Source: Solirubrobacterales bacterium (GTDB lineage: Bacteria; Actinomycetota; Thermoleophilia; Solirubrobacterales; Solirubrobacteraceae). Taken from it: a DNA stretch of 64,000 nt. The DNA lies in assembly GCA_003132505.1 (NCBI GenBank), contig PKXY01000044.1:1-64000 (forward strand), written 5' to 3'. The notes under the pieces were generated by a model that saw only the letters and a program-made list of their open reading frames with translations, did not search any database and had not been told where the DNA came from. Position 1 is the stretch's first letter. Each line of letters opens with the position of its first letter. Below, one piece after another: positions 1-8,197 of the stretch. The translations under genes and the position numbers were made by a program.

Positions 1-288
1 CCCCTTTACGCGACAGCCTCGCCTGATGCTGACAAGCGCAAAGGCACCCGGCCCGGCTGGGATGGCGGGCCCTACGCGTTCATGCGCAGCGTCCTCGAAA
101 CAGAGCTCGGCCAAGCGCTCTACCGAAAACGTCAGGAGCTAGTCGAGCCAGTGTTCGCGCACACGAAGTTCAACCGTAGCTTCGACCGCTTCCAGCGTCG
201 CGGCAGAGCCGCCTGCCACTCCGAATGGCGCCTCATCACCGCCACCCACAACCTAATGAAGCTCCACACCGCCCTCCAGACGGCCTAA
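1..288 (+). CDS. IS transposase, C-terminal fragment (IS1182/IS5-like DDE), cut by window edge
   Basis: The frame is open from base 1 to the stop at 286-288 and gives about 95 residues, so the gene begins outside the window. The segment YRKRQELVEPVFAHTKFNR followed by FDRFQRRG and EWRLITATHNLMKL is the typical C-terminal end of DDE transposases of the IS1182/IS5 type, including the glutamate (in ELVEPVF) that serves as the last acidic catalytic residue in this family. The catalytic aspartates would lie upstream. No terminal inverted repeat was recognised downstream. It may belong to an intact element or a remnant; the visible part cannot decide. Confidence 0.8.
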   Translation, partial: PLYATASPDADKRKGTRPGWDGGPYAFMRSVLETELGQALYRKRQELVEPVFAHTKFNRSFDRFQRRGRAACHSEWRLITATHNLMKLHTALQTA

Positions 289-777
289 AAGGCCTGACCA
301 GCCGGTCGACAGCCCTCCCGACCGCCGAGGCAGACAGACCACGGCCGGGAATGCCGCGGAATTACGCAACAACCACCGCGACGAGGAGGCGCGGTCCAGG
401 CCGGTGCTAGCTCCTCTAGACGAACCACGGAACGGTGCCATCGACGACGCCACGCCGGACTCCGAAATCGCGATCGACCAGCCGTTCGGCACGGCGCCAG
501 TGAATGGGCAGCGCGTTCCCAGTACGCCGCCCCGGACCATCGGATCATCCGCGAGCACCTTCGCAGCCGCCTCGACTGACTCGACGTCCAACAGCGCGAG
601 CCCGACTGGATCCTCGCTCATCACCGCCGCCAGGTCGACGAGCGGCCCCACCTCAATGATCACGCCACGCTCCCGCAAGCCGCTCACAAACTCGACATGC
701 TCGGTAAAGGACAGTTGCTCCGAGAGCGGGCGCCCGGCATCCCATCTGCCGCCACGCGCAAGAAGAACCGCGATCAC
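253..777 (-). CDS. YCII-domain (YciI-like) protein
   Basis: A 174-residue protein whose first 95 residues fit the YCII fold, a small ferredoxin-like dimeric domain: RGGRWDAGRPLSEQ, EHVEFVSGLRERG, GPLVDLA, then a DPVGLALLDVESVEAA stretch. The function of such proteins is mostly unknown; some act as small dehydrochlorinase or muconolactone-like enzymes. The start is supported by a TAGTGT box exactly 6 nt before the ATG. The last 70 residues are serine/arginine-rich and do not look like the family, and they run 36 nt into the transposase end, so the 3' end may have been altered by the insertion. Confidence 0.6.
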   Translation of the reverse strand: MIAVLLARGGRWDAGRPLSEQLSFTEHVEFVSGLRERGVIIEVGPLVDLAAVMSEDPVGLALLDVESVEAAAKVLADDPMVRGGVLGTRCPFTGAVPNGWSIAISESGVASSMAPFRGSSRGASTGLDRASSSRWLLRNSAAFPAVVCLPRRSGGLSTGWSGLLGRLEGGVELH

Positions 778-783
778 GACCCA

Positions 784-789
784 ACACTA
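784..789 (-). promoter_or_regulatory. -10 box TAGTGT, leaderless start of YCII gene
   Basis: TAGTGT (fits TANNNT) reads toward the YCII gene and ends 6 nt before its ATG at 777, a spacing that would start the transcript at or next to the start codon. Confidence 0.45.
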
Positions 790-837
790 CGCTGACCGGC
801 CTCGCTTGCCGGCGCTTGGGGTGGGGAATCGAGCGCG

Positions 838-1386
838 TTATTTCTTGCGGACCCGGTGTGCGTGGGCTCTGTGCCGGCCACCGCGTCCGCTTGGTGGTGG
901 TGTGGGCTGTTGTCGCTCGTAGGCTCGCAGCAGTTTGCGGAGCAGCTCGGTGAGGGTGCGTTGCTCGTGTTCGTCTAGCTGCGCGAGCAGGGTGGCCTCG
1001 TTTGCCAGATGCAGCGGCGCTACTCGGTCCACGAGAGCCGTTCCTTTGGCGGTGAGCTCGACCAGCATTCCGCGCGCGTCATGCGGATCGGGGATGCGCT
1101 TGACGAGGCCGGCACGCTCGAGGCGGTGGAGTCGGTGGGTGATTGCCCCGGAGGAGCGCATCAGAGCGACGTAGAGCTGGGTGGGCGAGAGGCGGTGTGC
1201 GGGCTCGTTGCGACGGAGGCTGGCGAGCACGTCCCAGGCCGCCCGGTTCAGCCCGAATTCGGCGAGCCGGGCGTTGACGCTGGCGTCGATGTATGCGGTC
1301 GCCCGGCCTAGGCGTGCGATCACGGCGACTGGTGCGGTGTCGAGGTCGGGACGTGCCGTGGCCCACTGGGCGCGGACGCGATCCAC
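838..1386 (-). CDS. MarR family transcriptional regulator
   Basis: Winged-helix repressor of about 182 residues. Visible family features are AVIARLGRATAYID at the N-terminal dimer helix, a helix-turn-helix around LSPTQLYVALMRSSGAITHR, and the wing RLERAGLVKRIPDPHDARG with its conserved D-x-R. I place the start at GTG 1386, where family proteins usually begin (VDRVRAQWATARPDLDT). A longer frame reaches GTG 1458, but the extra 24 residues are encoded by an AT-rich tandem repeat with codons unlike the rest of the gene. Divergent from the gene at 1501, so it probably controls that operon and itself. The ligand is unknown. Confidence 0.82.
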   Translation of the reverse strand: MDRVRAQWATARPDLDTAPVAVIARLGRATAYIDASVNARLAEFGLNRAAWDVLASLRRNEPAHRLSPTQLYVALMRSSGAITHRLHRLERAGLVKRIPDPHDARGMLVELTAKGTALVDRVAPLHLANEATLLAQLDEHEQRTLTELLRKLLRAYERQQPTPPPSGRGGRHRAHAHRVRKK

Positions 1387-1410
1387 GTGGTCGGAGTCCG
1401 CGCGCGAGGA

Positions 1411-1452
1411 ATTATCTCCAAGTTCAGCTATATTATCTTCAAGTTCAGAGAT
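1411..1452. repeat. Two 21-bp tandem repeats, probable MarR operator
   Basis: Copies at 1411-1431 and 1432-1452 match at 18 of 21 positions (core ATTATCT-C-CAAGTTCAG with one change). They are strikingly AT-rich for this DNA and lie between the divergent MarR gene and the 1501 operon. A TAGACT -10 candidate for the MarR gene is at 1464-1459. Placement and phasing (two helical turns) suggest a regulator-binding site; this is inference. Confidence 0.5.
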
Positions 1453-1500
1453 GTGCACAGTCTAGCGGGGCCGGGCTAGCCGGCATCCAAGGGAGGCCGC

Positions 1501-1806
1501 ATGGTCGTCGAGTACATCCGCTACCGAGTTCCCGCCGCACGCCATGGCGAGTTCGAAGGTGCCTATACGCAAGCCGCGACGGAGCTCGAGGATTCGCCGC
1601 ACTGTTCCGCCTACGAGGTTTCGCACGGCATCGAGGAGCCGGACAACTATGTCGTGCGGATCGAGTGGGATTCAGTCGAAGGCCACGAGCAGGGCTTTCG
1701 AAAGAGCCCCGGATTCGCGGCGTTCTTTGCGGCGGTCAAGCCGTTCTTCGAGCAGATCGAAGAGATGCGCCACTACCAGCCGACCAGTGTCGCAAGCGAC
1801 GCATGA
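1501..1806 (+). CDS. Antibiotic-biosynthesis-monooxygenase (ABM) fold protein
   Basis: A 101-residue dimeric alpha/beta-barrel type protein: an N-terminal strand VVEYIRYRVP, an amphipathic helix FEGAYTQAATELEDSP, a strand NYVVRIEWDSVEGHEQGF and a C-terminal HYQP. Related proteins include small cofactor-free monooxygenases and heme- or quinone-handling enzymes. AGGGAGG lies 7 nt before the ATG. Its stop overlaps the start of the CDGSH/globin gene by 4 nt (ATGA), so the two are translationally coupled and probably work on the same redox process. The substrate is unknown. Confidence 0.75.
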   Translation: MVVEYIRYRVPAARHGEFEGAYTQAATELEDSPHCSAYEVSHGIEEPDNYVVRIEWDSVEGHEQGFRKSPGFAAFFAAVKPFFEQIEEMRHYQPTSVASDA

Positions 1807-3692
1807 GCGGCCCGCGCGCGTCGGCAGCTGATCTTCGCGCGGATCTGGCCGCGCTCCTGTCACGAGCCAGAGAGCTTGACGCCGACCTCAGTGCGGCTGT
1901 CGCTGCGGGGGAAGACAGCTCGGACCAAGAGACTCCTCTGCGCTACGCCGCGCGCCGGTTGCAGCGCTCGGTGATCCGCCCGCTCCAAGAAGCGTTCGAG
2001 CACGGCCGGTCACACAAAGCCGGTGCGCCGAAGGTTCGCGCCGACCAAGCAGCGCCCGGCGATGACGCTCCGGCGGATGCCGGCGACCCGGCCGGTTCGG
2101 TCGCAGGCGAAGCCCTGTGGCAACTTGCACGCGACGCGACCCGCCTTCGCCTGAAGCCAGGTCTGCCGACAGAGGTCCAGGAGGCCACGGCGGCGCTACA
2201 GGATCTCGCCGTCCGGTTCGCGCCGCCCGAGGCCGGCAGCGGTGTGGACCGCCTCGGTGAGCTCAAGGGGATCCAGGGTCAGCTTCCGTGCGAGATTCGC
2301 AGCCAAGAGAACGGTCCCTATTTGGTTACCAACGCGGAGAACCTCACCAACTGGCTCGGCGAGCGTTTGCCGACGCGCCCGCAGATGGCGTTGTGCCGCT
2401 GCGGCGCCTCGGCGATCAAGCCGTACTGCGACGGCACGCACGCCGATATCGGCTTCACAACCGAGAAGGACCCCAAACGCGTCCCGGATCGGCGCGACAC
2501 CTATGTCGGCCAGCAGGTCACGGTCCTCGACAACCGTGGGATCTGCCAGCACTCCGGATACTGCACCGATCGCTTGGCGACAGCCTTTCACCAGGGCGAC
2601 GAACCGTTTGTCACCCCGAGCGGTGGCAGGATGGATGAGATCATCCGGGCCGTCCGCGACTGCCCGTCCGGCGCACTCAGCTACGCGATCGATGGCCGAG
2701 AAGCACGTGAGCAAGTCGACTACGACGACAAACGCCCGCCCGCGATCGAAATCTCCCGCGACGGGCCGTACCGCATCACAGGTGCGATCGCGCTCACAGA
2801 CGGCGAAGGCGACGACGAGCCTCATGACGAAGGCTCGTCGCGTGAGCACTATGGGCTTTGCCGCTGCGGACACTCACAGAACAAACCGTTCTGCAGCGGC
2901 ATGCACTGGTACGTCGACTTCAAGGACCCGGTAGCCGAGCCCGATCATGAGCCGACGATCTTCGAGTGGTGCGGAGGCGTGCCCGCACTCATCAGGATGA
3001 CGCGCTTGTTCTACGAGAAGTACGTGCCGCAGGACCCGCTGCTCGCGCCGCTGTTCGCGAACATGTCCGCCGACCATCCGCAACGCGTGGCGAAGTGGCT
3101 GGCCGAAGTGTTCTGCGGCCCGAAGGACTACAGCGAGGAGTACGGCGGTTACACCCGCATGATCTCCCAGCACATCGGCAAGGGCCTGACCGAGGAGAAG
3201 CGGGCGCGCTGGGTCGCGCTGATCCTGCAGTCCGCGCAGGAGACCGGCCTGCCGGCAGACCCCGAGTGGCGCTCCGCCTTCGGCGCATACATCGAGTGGG
3301 GCTCCCGCCTAGCGCTCGAAAACTCTCAGGCCGGCGCTCGGCCCCCCGAGCACATGCCGATGCCGCACTGGGACTGGCAAACCTCCGCCGGCTCCCCCGG
3401 CAGCCGGATCTCCGCCCTAGCACCGCACACCGAGGACGACGAGCAGCCGGCTGTCCTGCCCGCCGCGAACGAGCAGCTCAGCTTCGAGAAGCACGTTCGC
3501 GGGCTTTTCCGCCAGCAAGACCAACGGTCAATGAAGTTCGCCTTCGACCTCTGGGCCTACGACGACGTCAAACAAAACGCCCGCGCGATCCTCGAGCGCC
3601 TCCAGAACGGGACAATGCCATGCGACGGAGCATGGTCACAAAAAAAGATCGACGCGTTCAACCGCTGGGTCACCACCGGCATGAGCCCATAA
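1803..3692 (+). CDS. Multidomain CDGSH / 4Fe-4S / CDGSH / group II truncated globin protein
   Basis: A 629-residue redox protein with five recognisable parts. Residues 1-170 are an uncharacterised helical region. A first CDGSH 2Fe-2S site has the C-x-C-x8-C-x3-H pattern at C198, C200, C209, H213. A divergent monocluster ferredoxin-like segment (Fer4_19 type) carries C248, C254 and C287 (CPSGAL). A second CDGSH site is C353, C355, C364, H368. A group II truncated haemoglobin follows at about 385-500, with proximal histidine H457 in MISQHIGKGLT and a following tryptophan. A C-terminal 70-residue module starts near LSFEKHVRGLF and has a MPCDGAW motif. No signal peptide, so cytoplasmic. The start is ATG 1803, inside the ATGA overlap with the ABM gene. 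A role in oxygen, NO or Fe-S redox stress is plausible but inferred. Confidence 0.85.
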   Translation: MSGPRASAADLRADLAALLSRARELDADLSAAVAAGEDSSDQETPLRYAARRLQRSVIRPLQEAFEHGRSHKAGAPKVRADQAAPGDDAPADAGDPAGSVAGEALWQLARDATRLRLKPGLPTEVQEATAALQDLAVRFAPPEAGSGVDRLGELKGIQGQLPCEIRSQENGPYLVTNAENLTNWLGERLPTRPQMALCRCGASAIKPYCDGTHADIGFTTEKDPKRVPDRRDTYVGQQVTVLDNRGICQHSGYCTDRLATAFHQGDEPFVTPSGGRMDEIIRAVRDCPSGALSYAIDGREAREQVDYDDKRPPAIEISRDGPYRITGAIALTDGEGDDEPHDEGSSREHYGLCRCGHSQNKPFCSGMHWYVDFKDPVAEPDHEPTIFEWCGGVPALIRMTRLFYEKYVPQDPLLAPLFANMSADHPQRVAKWLAEVFCGPKDYSEEYGGYTRMISQHIGKGLTEEKRARWVALILQSAQETGLPADPEWRSAFGAYIEWGSRLALENSQAGARPPEHMPMPHWDWQTSAGSPGSRISALAPHTEDDEQPAVLPAANEQLSFEKHVRGLFRQQDQRSMKFAFDLWAYDDVKQNARAILERLQNGTMPCDGAWSQKKIDAFNRWVTTGMSP

Positions 3693-4104
3693 CCGGCGAC
3701 GGCAGCACACCGAGGCACGACTCGCGGCCAGCACGAACGCGGTAGTGCCTGTCCACGCGCCGATCGCGCCCCCTCCGGACGACCAGCAGGAGTCCGCGAC
3801 CGCCCCGGCCTCGCGCCTGCTTTCGGCGAAGCAGCAGTCTCGGCTCGTTGGGATCACGTTGTCGCTAAGCGCGAACAGCAGCCGCGTTGGGACGCTGAGC
3901 CGGCTGTACGATCGCCGGAATGGTGCGAGACCCTTTCGGCATTGCCGGCTGACGTCCGCGAGAGCGCGCACGTCCTCGAAAATTGCGAGGTCCAGTGGCG
4001 GCTGTAGACGCCGTGTCGCACATCGGGCATAAGGGGCCAAATCCCGGGTTACACCCTTTACATACCGGCAAATGCAACTTAGCTCGTCAGGGGATCGCGC
4101 GTGA
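3693..4104. other. No gene recognised; hairpin near the right end
   Basis: About 410 nt with only short, low-quality frames on both strands. A perfect 7-bp inverted repeat with a 4-nt loop (CGTGAGC/GCTCACG) spans 4100-4117. It adjoins a region of decayed genes and may itself be decayed. Confidence 0.4.
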
Positions 4105-4428
4105 GCCGTCGCTCACGGCGATGGCGCCGCCATCCGGCGCTCACGTGCGGGAAGCAGAGCAGCGCACACCCTTGCGCACTCGGGCGACGCGACCTGGGAC
4201 ATGATCTTCCTCGACGCGGAGCGGCCCGCATACGTGGCGTACTGGCCCGACGTGCTCCGCGTCCTAAAAGGCGGAGGGCTGCTCGTCACCGACAACGTCC
4301 TCTCACATGCAGACGAAGTGCGCGAATTCCGCCAGCTCGCGACCGAGAATCCCAGAATCAGCGAAGCGCTCGTGCCGATCGGCGCCGGTGTCTTGTTGAT
4401 CGTCAAACAACCGAACGCCACCGACTAG
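4105..4428 (+). pseudogene. O-methyltransferase, C-terminal remnant
   Basis: From about 4180 the frame matches the end of class I (caffeoyl-CoA type) O-methyltransferases: [19 protein letters not shown] with the metal-binding aspartate region, then [14 protein letters not shown] and a [10 protein letters not shown] end. Full-length members have about 220 residues; here the frame closes upstream at a TGA (4102-4104) and the SAM-binding N-terminal half is absent. An internal ATG at 4201 would give 75 residues, which cannot form a working enzyme. Treated as a truncated gene. Confidence 0.65.
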
Positions 4429-4430
4429 TC

Positions 4431-4628
4431 CAGGAGTACATGCGCCACAGCCCGGCAACCCACGACGTCTTCCGCCCGTCCTACACCTTCGCCGACGGAA
4501 TGCTGGCCCCCAGCGAGGCGCCCGGCCTGGGCGTCGACTACGACGACGCGGTCGCGTCGGCGCATCCGTACGGGGCCGCCTACCTGCCAGTCAACCGGCT
4601 CCTTGACGGCACGATGCACGACTGGTGA
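4431..4628 (+). pseudogene. Enolase-superfamily dehydratase (RspA/mannonate dehydratase type), C-terminal remnant
   Basis: The frame reads [20 protein letters not shown], then [17 protein letters not shown] and [15 protein letters not shown], the characteristic C-terminus of mandelate-racemase-like sugar-acid dehydratases of the RspA/D-mannonate dehydratase kind. About 65 residues of a normal 400 remain, with no catalytic lysine or metal ligands. It begins where the O-methyltransferase remnant ends, so two broken genes are joined. Its stop overlaps the GTG start of the MFS gene (GTGA), consistent with the MFS gene having once been downstream in the dehydratase operon. Confidence 0.65.
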
Positions 4629-5920
4629 GCGCCGGCTCCCGGGTGGGCTTGCGCGCGGGTTTCAGCGCGCTGCGAATCCCGGTCTTCCGCTGGTGGTTCG
4701 CGAGCCAGGTGCTGTCTGGCTCGGGCAACCTCACGCAGGGGCTCGCGCAGGCCTGGCTCGTGCTGCGGCTCGGTGGCGGCGGCCTGGCGCTCGGCGCGGT
4801 CACGGCCTGCACCTTCGGACCACTCCTGATCGGCGGTCCCTACGCCGGCGCGCTCGTCGACCGGATCGACCGGCGACATCTGCTGATGGGCACGCAAGCC
4901 AGCTTCATCGCGGTATCGACGGCGCTCGGCGTGTTGACGGCGCTCGGCTCAGTCCGGCTCTGGATGGTCTTTGCCGGCGCTCTCGCCGGCGGCTGCGTCA
5001 ACGCGCTCGACCAGCCGGCCCGGCAGGTCTACGTCATCGACCTCGTCGGCCGGGACCGCACGGCAAACGCGATCAGCCTGACCGAGGTCGTGATCAACCT
5101 CTCGAGGGTGCTAGGCCCGGCCACCGGCGGCGTTCTCATCGCCGTTACCGGCGTCGCCGGCTGCTTCTTCTTCAACGCCGCGACCTTTGTGCCGCCGCTG
5201 CTGGTGCTGCTGCGCTTCCGCCCGAGCGACCGCGTCCCGCCCCGGCCACGTGAGCGCGGCGCGGCGCGCGCCGGGCTGCGCTACGCGTGGGGTCAGCCGC
5301 CGATTCGCTACTGCCTGCTGATGGCCGCCGCGTCAGGGATGCTCTTCGGCACGGTTGCTCTGCCGCTCGTCGCCGGGCAGGTGTTTCACGTCGGCGCCAG
5401 CGGCTATGCGCTGATGCTGGCTTGCTTCGGTGTCGGGGCCGTCGGTGGCGCGGTGCTCGCCGCCTCCGCCCCCGCATTTCCCGCCGGCCGCAGCGTGCGA
5501 GCGCTCGCGCTTACGAGCGGGACCGTCGTCCTCGCGACTGCCGTCTCACCGATGTTCGTCGTGGAGCTGGCCGGGCTCGCCGTCTGCGGACTCTTCTCGA
5601 TCTGGTTCGTTTCGCGCGCCAACGCCTTCGTCCAGCTGTTCGCGGCGCCGGAGATGCGCGGTCGCGTGATGGGAGCGTGGACGATGGCTCTGCCAGGAAT
5701 GAATCCGCTCACCGGTGTCCTGGTTGGCCTGGTCTGCCAGGAGATCGATCCGCGAGCTGGGTTCGCCCTCGCCGGGATCGGACTCGTCGTGACCGCGGGC
5801 CTGGCCTGGCGCGTTCTCGGGGACACGCCGGCCGTCGGCGCGCACGCGGTGCTCGACCCGGGCGACGACGTTGTCACGGCGCCGGCGCCGCGCGACGCGC
5901 GAACTCGCCGATCGAGATAG
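4625..5920 (+). CDS. MFS transporter (MFS_3 / EntS-like exporter)
   Basis: A 431-residue polytopic membrane protein with about 12 hydrophobic segments. Visible family features are [19 protein letters not shown] in helix 1, the loop 2-3 motif [10 protein letters not shown], and [19 protein letters not shown] in the helix 4-5 region, a pattern of enterobactin-exporter-like MFS proteins. The GTG start overlaps the preceding remnant's stop. It probably exports a small molecule by proton antiport; the substrate is unknown. The C-terminus is a short polar tail. Confidence 0.85.
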   Translation: MSAGSRVGLRAGFSALRIPVFRWWFASQVLSGSGNLTQGLAQAWLVLRLGGGGLALGAVTACTFGPLLIGGPYAGALVDRIDRRHLLMGTQASFIAVSTALGVLTALGSVRLWMVFAGALAGGCVNALDQPARQVYVIDLVGRDRTANAISLTEVVINLSRVLGPATGGVLIAVTGVAGCFFFNAATFVPPLLVLLRFRPSDRVPPRPRERGAARAGLRYAWGQPPIRYCLLMAAASGMLFGTVALPLVAGQVFHVGASGYALMLACFGVGAVGGAVLAASAPAFPAGRSVRALALTSGTVVLATAVSPMFVVELAGLAVCGLFSIWFVSRANAFVQLFAAPEMRGRVMGAWTMALPGMNPLTGVLVGLVCQEIDPRAGFALAGIGLVVTAGLAWRVLGDTPAVGAHAVLDPGDDVVTAPAPRDARTRRSR

Positions 5921-5978
5921 GCGCTCGCGCGGACGCATCAGTCACACCCGGATTCTCCTGTGTGCCCCTGGGTAAGAG

Positions 5979-6176
5979 TCAAGCAGCAACTGCAGCCACG
6001 ATCTCGGTGAGCTCCTTCACGACTCCGAGCTGCTTTTCACGGTTGAGTACGTTGACCGGTGCCAAGACCTGGGCTCGGATGTAGTTGCTTGCACCGGCGG
6101 CGTTTCGCGATCGAGTCAACCGGGACGTCGTGGATGAACGCGGCCGTGTTGTCGAGGAACCCTCTGATTGTGTGCG
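5979..6176 (-). pseudogene. Tautomerase-family remnant with frameshift
   Basis: Read on the minus strand, TIRGFLDNTAAFIHDVPVDS is followed in another frame by YIRAQVLAPVNVLNREKQLG and VVKELTEIVAAVA, a pattern of small tautomerase-like (4-oxalocrotonate tautomerase fold) proteins. A frame change between the two pieces and a premature stop after VAAVAA remove the rest. Identification is by recall of the family and is uncertain. Confidence 0.4.
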
Positions 6177-6228
6177 CCGGATCGGACCGGCACGGGCGAG
6201 CATAATCGCGCCGTATGCCAGCGGTTTT

Positions 6229-7095
6229 TCAGCGTTCGCGAGCCTGTGGCGTAATCCGCCGCTTGCCCGTGGCGGGCGCCGACGGCGGCGGCACGACCGG
6301 GCCGATGTCTCCGTCGGGCGCCGCGTCCAGGTCGACGATCACCGGCGCGTGATCGCTCGGGCCGGTCCCCTTGCGTGCCTGGCGGTCGACCCACGCGGCC
6401 TGGACCCGCTCGGCGACCGGCGGGCTTGCCAGCACGAGGTCGATCCGCATCCCGAGATCCTGGTGGAACATCCCCGCGCGGTAGTCCCAGTAAGTGAAGA
6501 TGCGTTCCTCGGGCCAGCGCTCGCGGACGACGTCGTGCAGGCCGAGCGACCGCAGCTGCGATAGCGCGGCGCGCTCAGGCGCCGTCACGTGCGTGTGCCC
6601 GATGTAGGCGGCCGGATCGAAGACGTCAGCGTCGCTCGGTGCGACGTTCATGTCGCCGCAGACGACGGTGTCGGTCGGGCCCGTGGCGAGGGCGGAGCGC
6701 AGCGCGGCCAGCCACTCGAGCTTGTAACGGTAGTGCGCGGACTCGGGCTCGCGACCGTTGGGCACGTAGACGCAGTGGACGCGGATCCCGCCACATGTGG
6801 CGGCGACCGCCCGGGCCTCGGCCTCCGGGAAGCCCGGCGCGCCGGCAAGGCCGACCTCGACACCGTCGAGTCCCGCGCGCGAGAGGATCGCGACACCGTT
6901 CCACTGCGCCTCGCCGTGCCGCGCGACCAGATAGCCGCGGGTGGCCAGCTCGTCGCCGAGCAGCGCATCGAACGCAGCGTCCGCGAGCTTCGTCTCCTGC
7001 AGGCACACCACGTCCGGTGAGCGCTCCGCGAGCCACGGCAAGAGCCGCGGCAGGCGCTGCTTGACCGAGTTGACATTCCAGGTCGCAATCCGCAC
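6229..7095 (-). CDS. xth: Exodeoxyribonuclease III (AP endonuclease)
   Basis: A 288-residue Mg-dependent endonuclease/exonuclease/phosphatase-fold enzyme that cuts DNA at abasic sites in base-excision repair. Catalytic motifs are in order: N7 in VRIATWNVNS, E34 in LQETK, the GDMN aspartate/asparagine pair, YWDYRAGMF, the RIDLVLAS strand and the terminal SDHAP histidine. I start it at GTG 7095 because family members begin at this point and a TACGGT box lies exactly 6 nt upstream; a further ATG at 7119 has no ribosome site. It is transcribed alone. Confidence 0.93.
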   Translation of the reverse strand: MRIATWNVNSVKQRLPRLLPWLAERSPDVVCLQETKLADAAFDALLGDELATRGYLVARHGEAQWNGVAILSRAGLDGVEVGLAGAPGFPEAEARAVAATCGGIRVHCVYVPNGREPESAHYRYKLEWLAALRSALATGPTDTVVCGDMNVAPSDADVFDPAAYIGHTHVTAPERAALSQLRSLGLHDVVRERWPEERIFTYWDYRAGMFHQDLGMRIDLVLASPPVAERVQAAWVDRQARKGTGPSDHAPVIVDLDAAPDGDIGPVVPPPSAPATGKRRITPQARER

Positions 7096-7101
7096 GCGCC
7101 T

Positions 7102-7107
7102 ACCGTA
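7102..7107 (-). promoter_or_regulatory. -10 box TACGGT, leaderless start of xth
   Basis: TACGGT followed by 6 nt and the GTG at 7095; the same hexamer and spacing occur before the phosphoglucomutase gene at 50143. Confidence 0.45.
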
Positions 7108-7162
7108 GCGGCCGGGCAAGGAAGCTACGCTACCTCGGCACTATCTTCGGTCGTGTCTGTGG

Positions 7163-7402
7163 TCAATCTGCGGGAGCGGTATTGCATCCGCTTTTTGCGG
7201 CTGCTCGGCGGAGCTCGCGATCCCAGCTGACGAATGTGGTGTCGGTCGCGAGCGACAGCGCGCTTGCGAGGTGAACGCCGTCGTAGCCGCGCAGGCCGTG
7301 TTGTTCTGCGAGTTCTCCGGCGCGTTGGGCGAGAGCCTTATCGATGCCGACGACAAGCAGCTCGCTTTGCAACGACTCGAACTCGGCGCGCGCGAGCGTC
7401 AT
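7163..7402 (-). pseudogene. PIN-domain (VapC-like) nuclease, C-terminal half
   Basis: The 79 residues match the second half of a PIN toxin: ARAEFESLQSEL, VGIDKALAQRAGELAEQHG, then the hallmark LRGYDGVHLASAL with the third and fourth acidic positions, and TTFVSWDRELRRAA. The first half with the initial catalytic aspartate is missing; an in-frame TGA sits just upstream, beside the stop of the ABC permease gene. No antitoxin gene is adjacent. Most likely a truncated remnant rather than a working toxin. Confidence 0.6.
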
Positions 7403-7435
7403 GGCGTCCGGTGTTTCGCGGCGCCTGCCGCGCGG

Positions 7436-8197
7436 TCAGGCGCTCGGTGCTCTCTCGCGGCGTGGCGCGCGCCGACCGACGATCAGGCGCTCGCGGTCGA
7501 GCATTGTGGCGGCGCCCCAGCCGGCGAGGCAGTCGAGCACGACGATGGCGACGCCGATGGCGACGGCCGACAGCACGGTCGGAGCGATCACTCGAAGCGT
7601 GATCAAGACCGCCAGCCCGAGCGGCGGAAGGCTCGCCAGCGTCGAGAGTTGCTGGGCCACGCGTACATCGGTCGACCGCACGGAGATCGCCATGCTGACG
7701 CAGACCGACCAGGTGGCGAGCAGCGGCGCGAACAGCACCTCGACGAGGATCGGCGGGCCCTGCCACACATCGGAGAACACGGCGTGCGCTGCCCACAGAC
7801 GCACGGCGACGACGAAGACCACGTACAACACGTATGTGACGGCGAGAGCGGGCAGCACGGCCGCAAGCCCTTTGCCGAGCATCAACTCGCCGCGGCGGAC
7901 CGGGGTCGTCAGCAGCGGCTCGAGGGTCCCCTCAACACGTTCGCCGACGACGGAGTACGACGAGATGGCGGCGGGCAGGATCACCGGCACGATCAGCATC
8001 AGCAGGAGAACTGAGTCGACCACGCCGCGCGCAGTTGAGCTGCTCGTGGAGGCGGTCAGCGAGAAGATGTTGACCATCGGGCCGGTCAGGAACAGCAGCG
8101 GCAGGATCCCCATCGTCACGACGATCGCGCGGTTGCGCCGTAACTGGCGCACCTCTTTGCGGAAGACGGCCCGCACGCGCCCCGGATCGATGCTCAC
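7436..8197 (-). CDS. ABC-2 type exporter, permease subunit
   Basis: A 253-residue membrane protein with about six hydrophobic segments, starting MSIDPGRVRAVFRKEVRQLR, a typical cytoplasmic coupling helix of ABC-2 permeases (NatB-like). The loop with VVGERVEGTLEPLLTTPVRR is the conserved signature of this class. Its start overlaps the end of the ATPase gene by 4 nt, so both subunits form one exporter. The substrate is unknown. Confidence 0.85.
   Translation of the reverse strand: MSIDPGRVRAVFRKEVRQLRRNRAIVVTMGILPLLFLTGPMVNIFSLTASTSSSTARGVVDSVLLLMLIVPVILPAAISSYSVVGERVEGTLEPLLTTPVRRGELMLGKGLAAVLPALAVTYVLYVVFVVAVRLWAAHAVFSDVWQGPPILVEVLFAPLLATWSVCVSMAISVRSTDVRVAQQLSTLASLPPLGLAVLITLRVIAPTVLSAVAIGVAIVVLDCLAGWGAATMLDRERLIVGRRAPRRERAPSA

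Noticed and set aside
1387-1458. Extra N-terminal 24 residues of the MarR protein
   Set aside because: Encoded by AT-rich tandem repeats with unusual codons and lying at a likely transcription start.
3636-4040. Minus-strand 134-codon frame
   Set aside because: No domain, Cys/Arg-rich random composition, overlaps the end of the globin-fusion gene.
7163-7402. Active VapC toxin-antitoxin system
   Set aside because: Half a PIN domain only, no first catalytic aspartate, no antitoxin gene.
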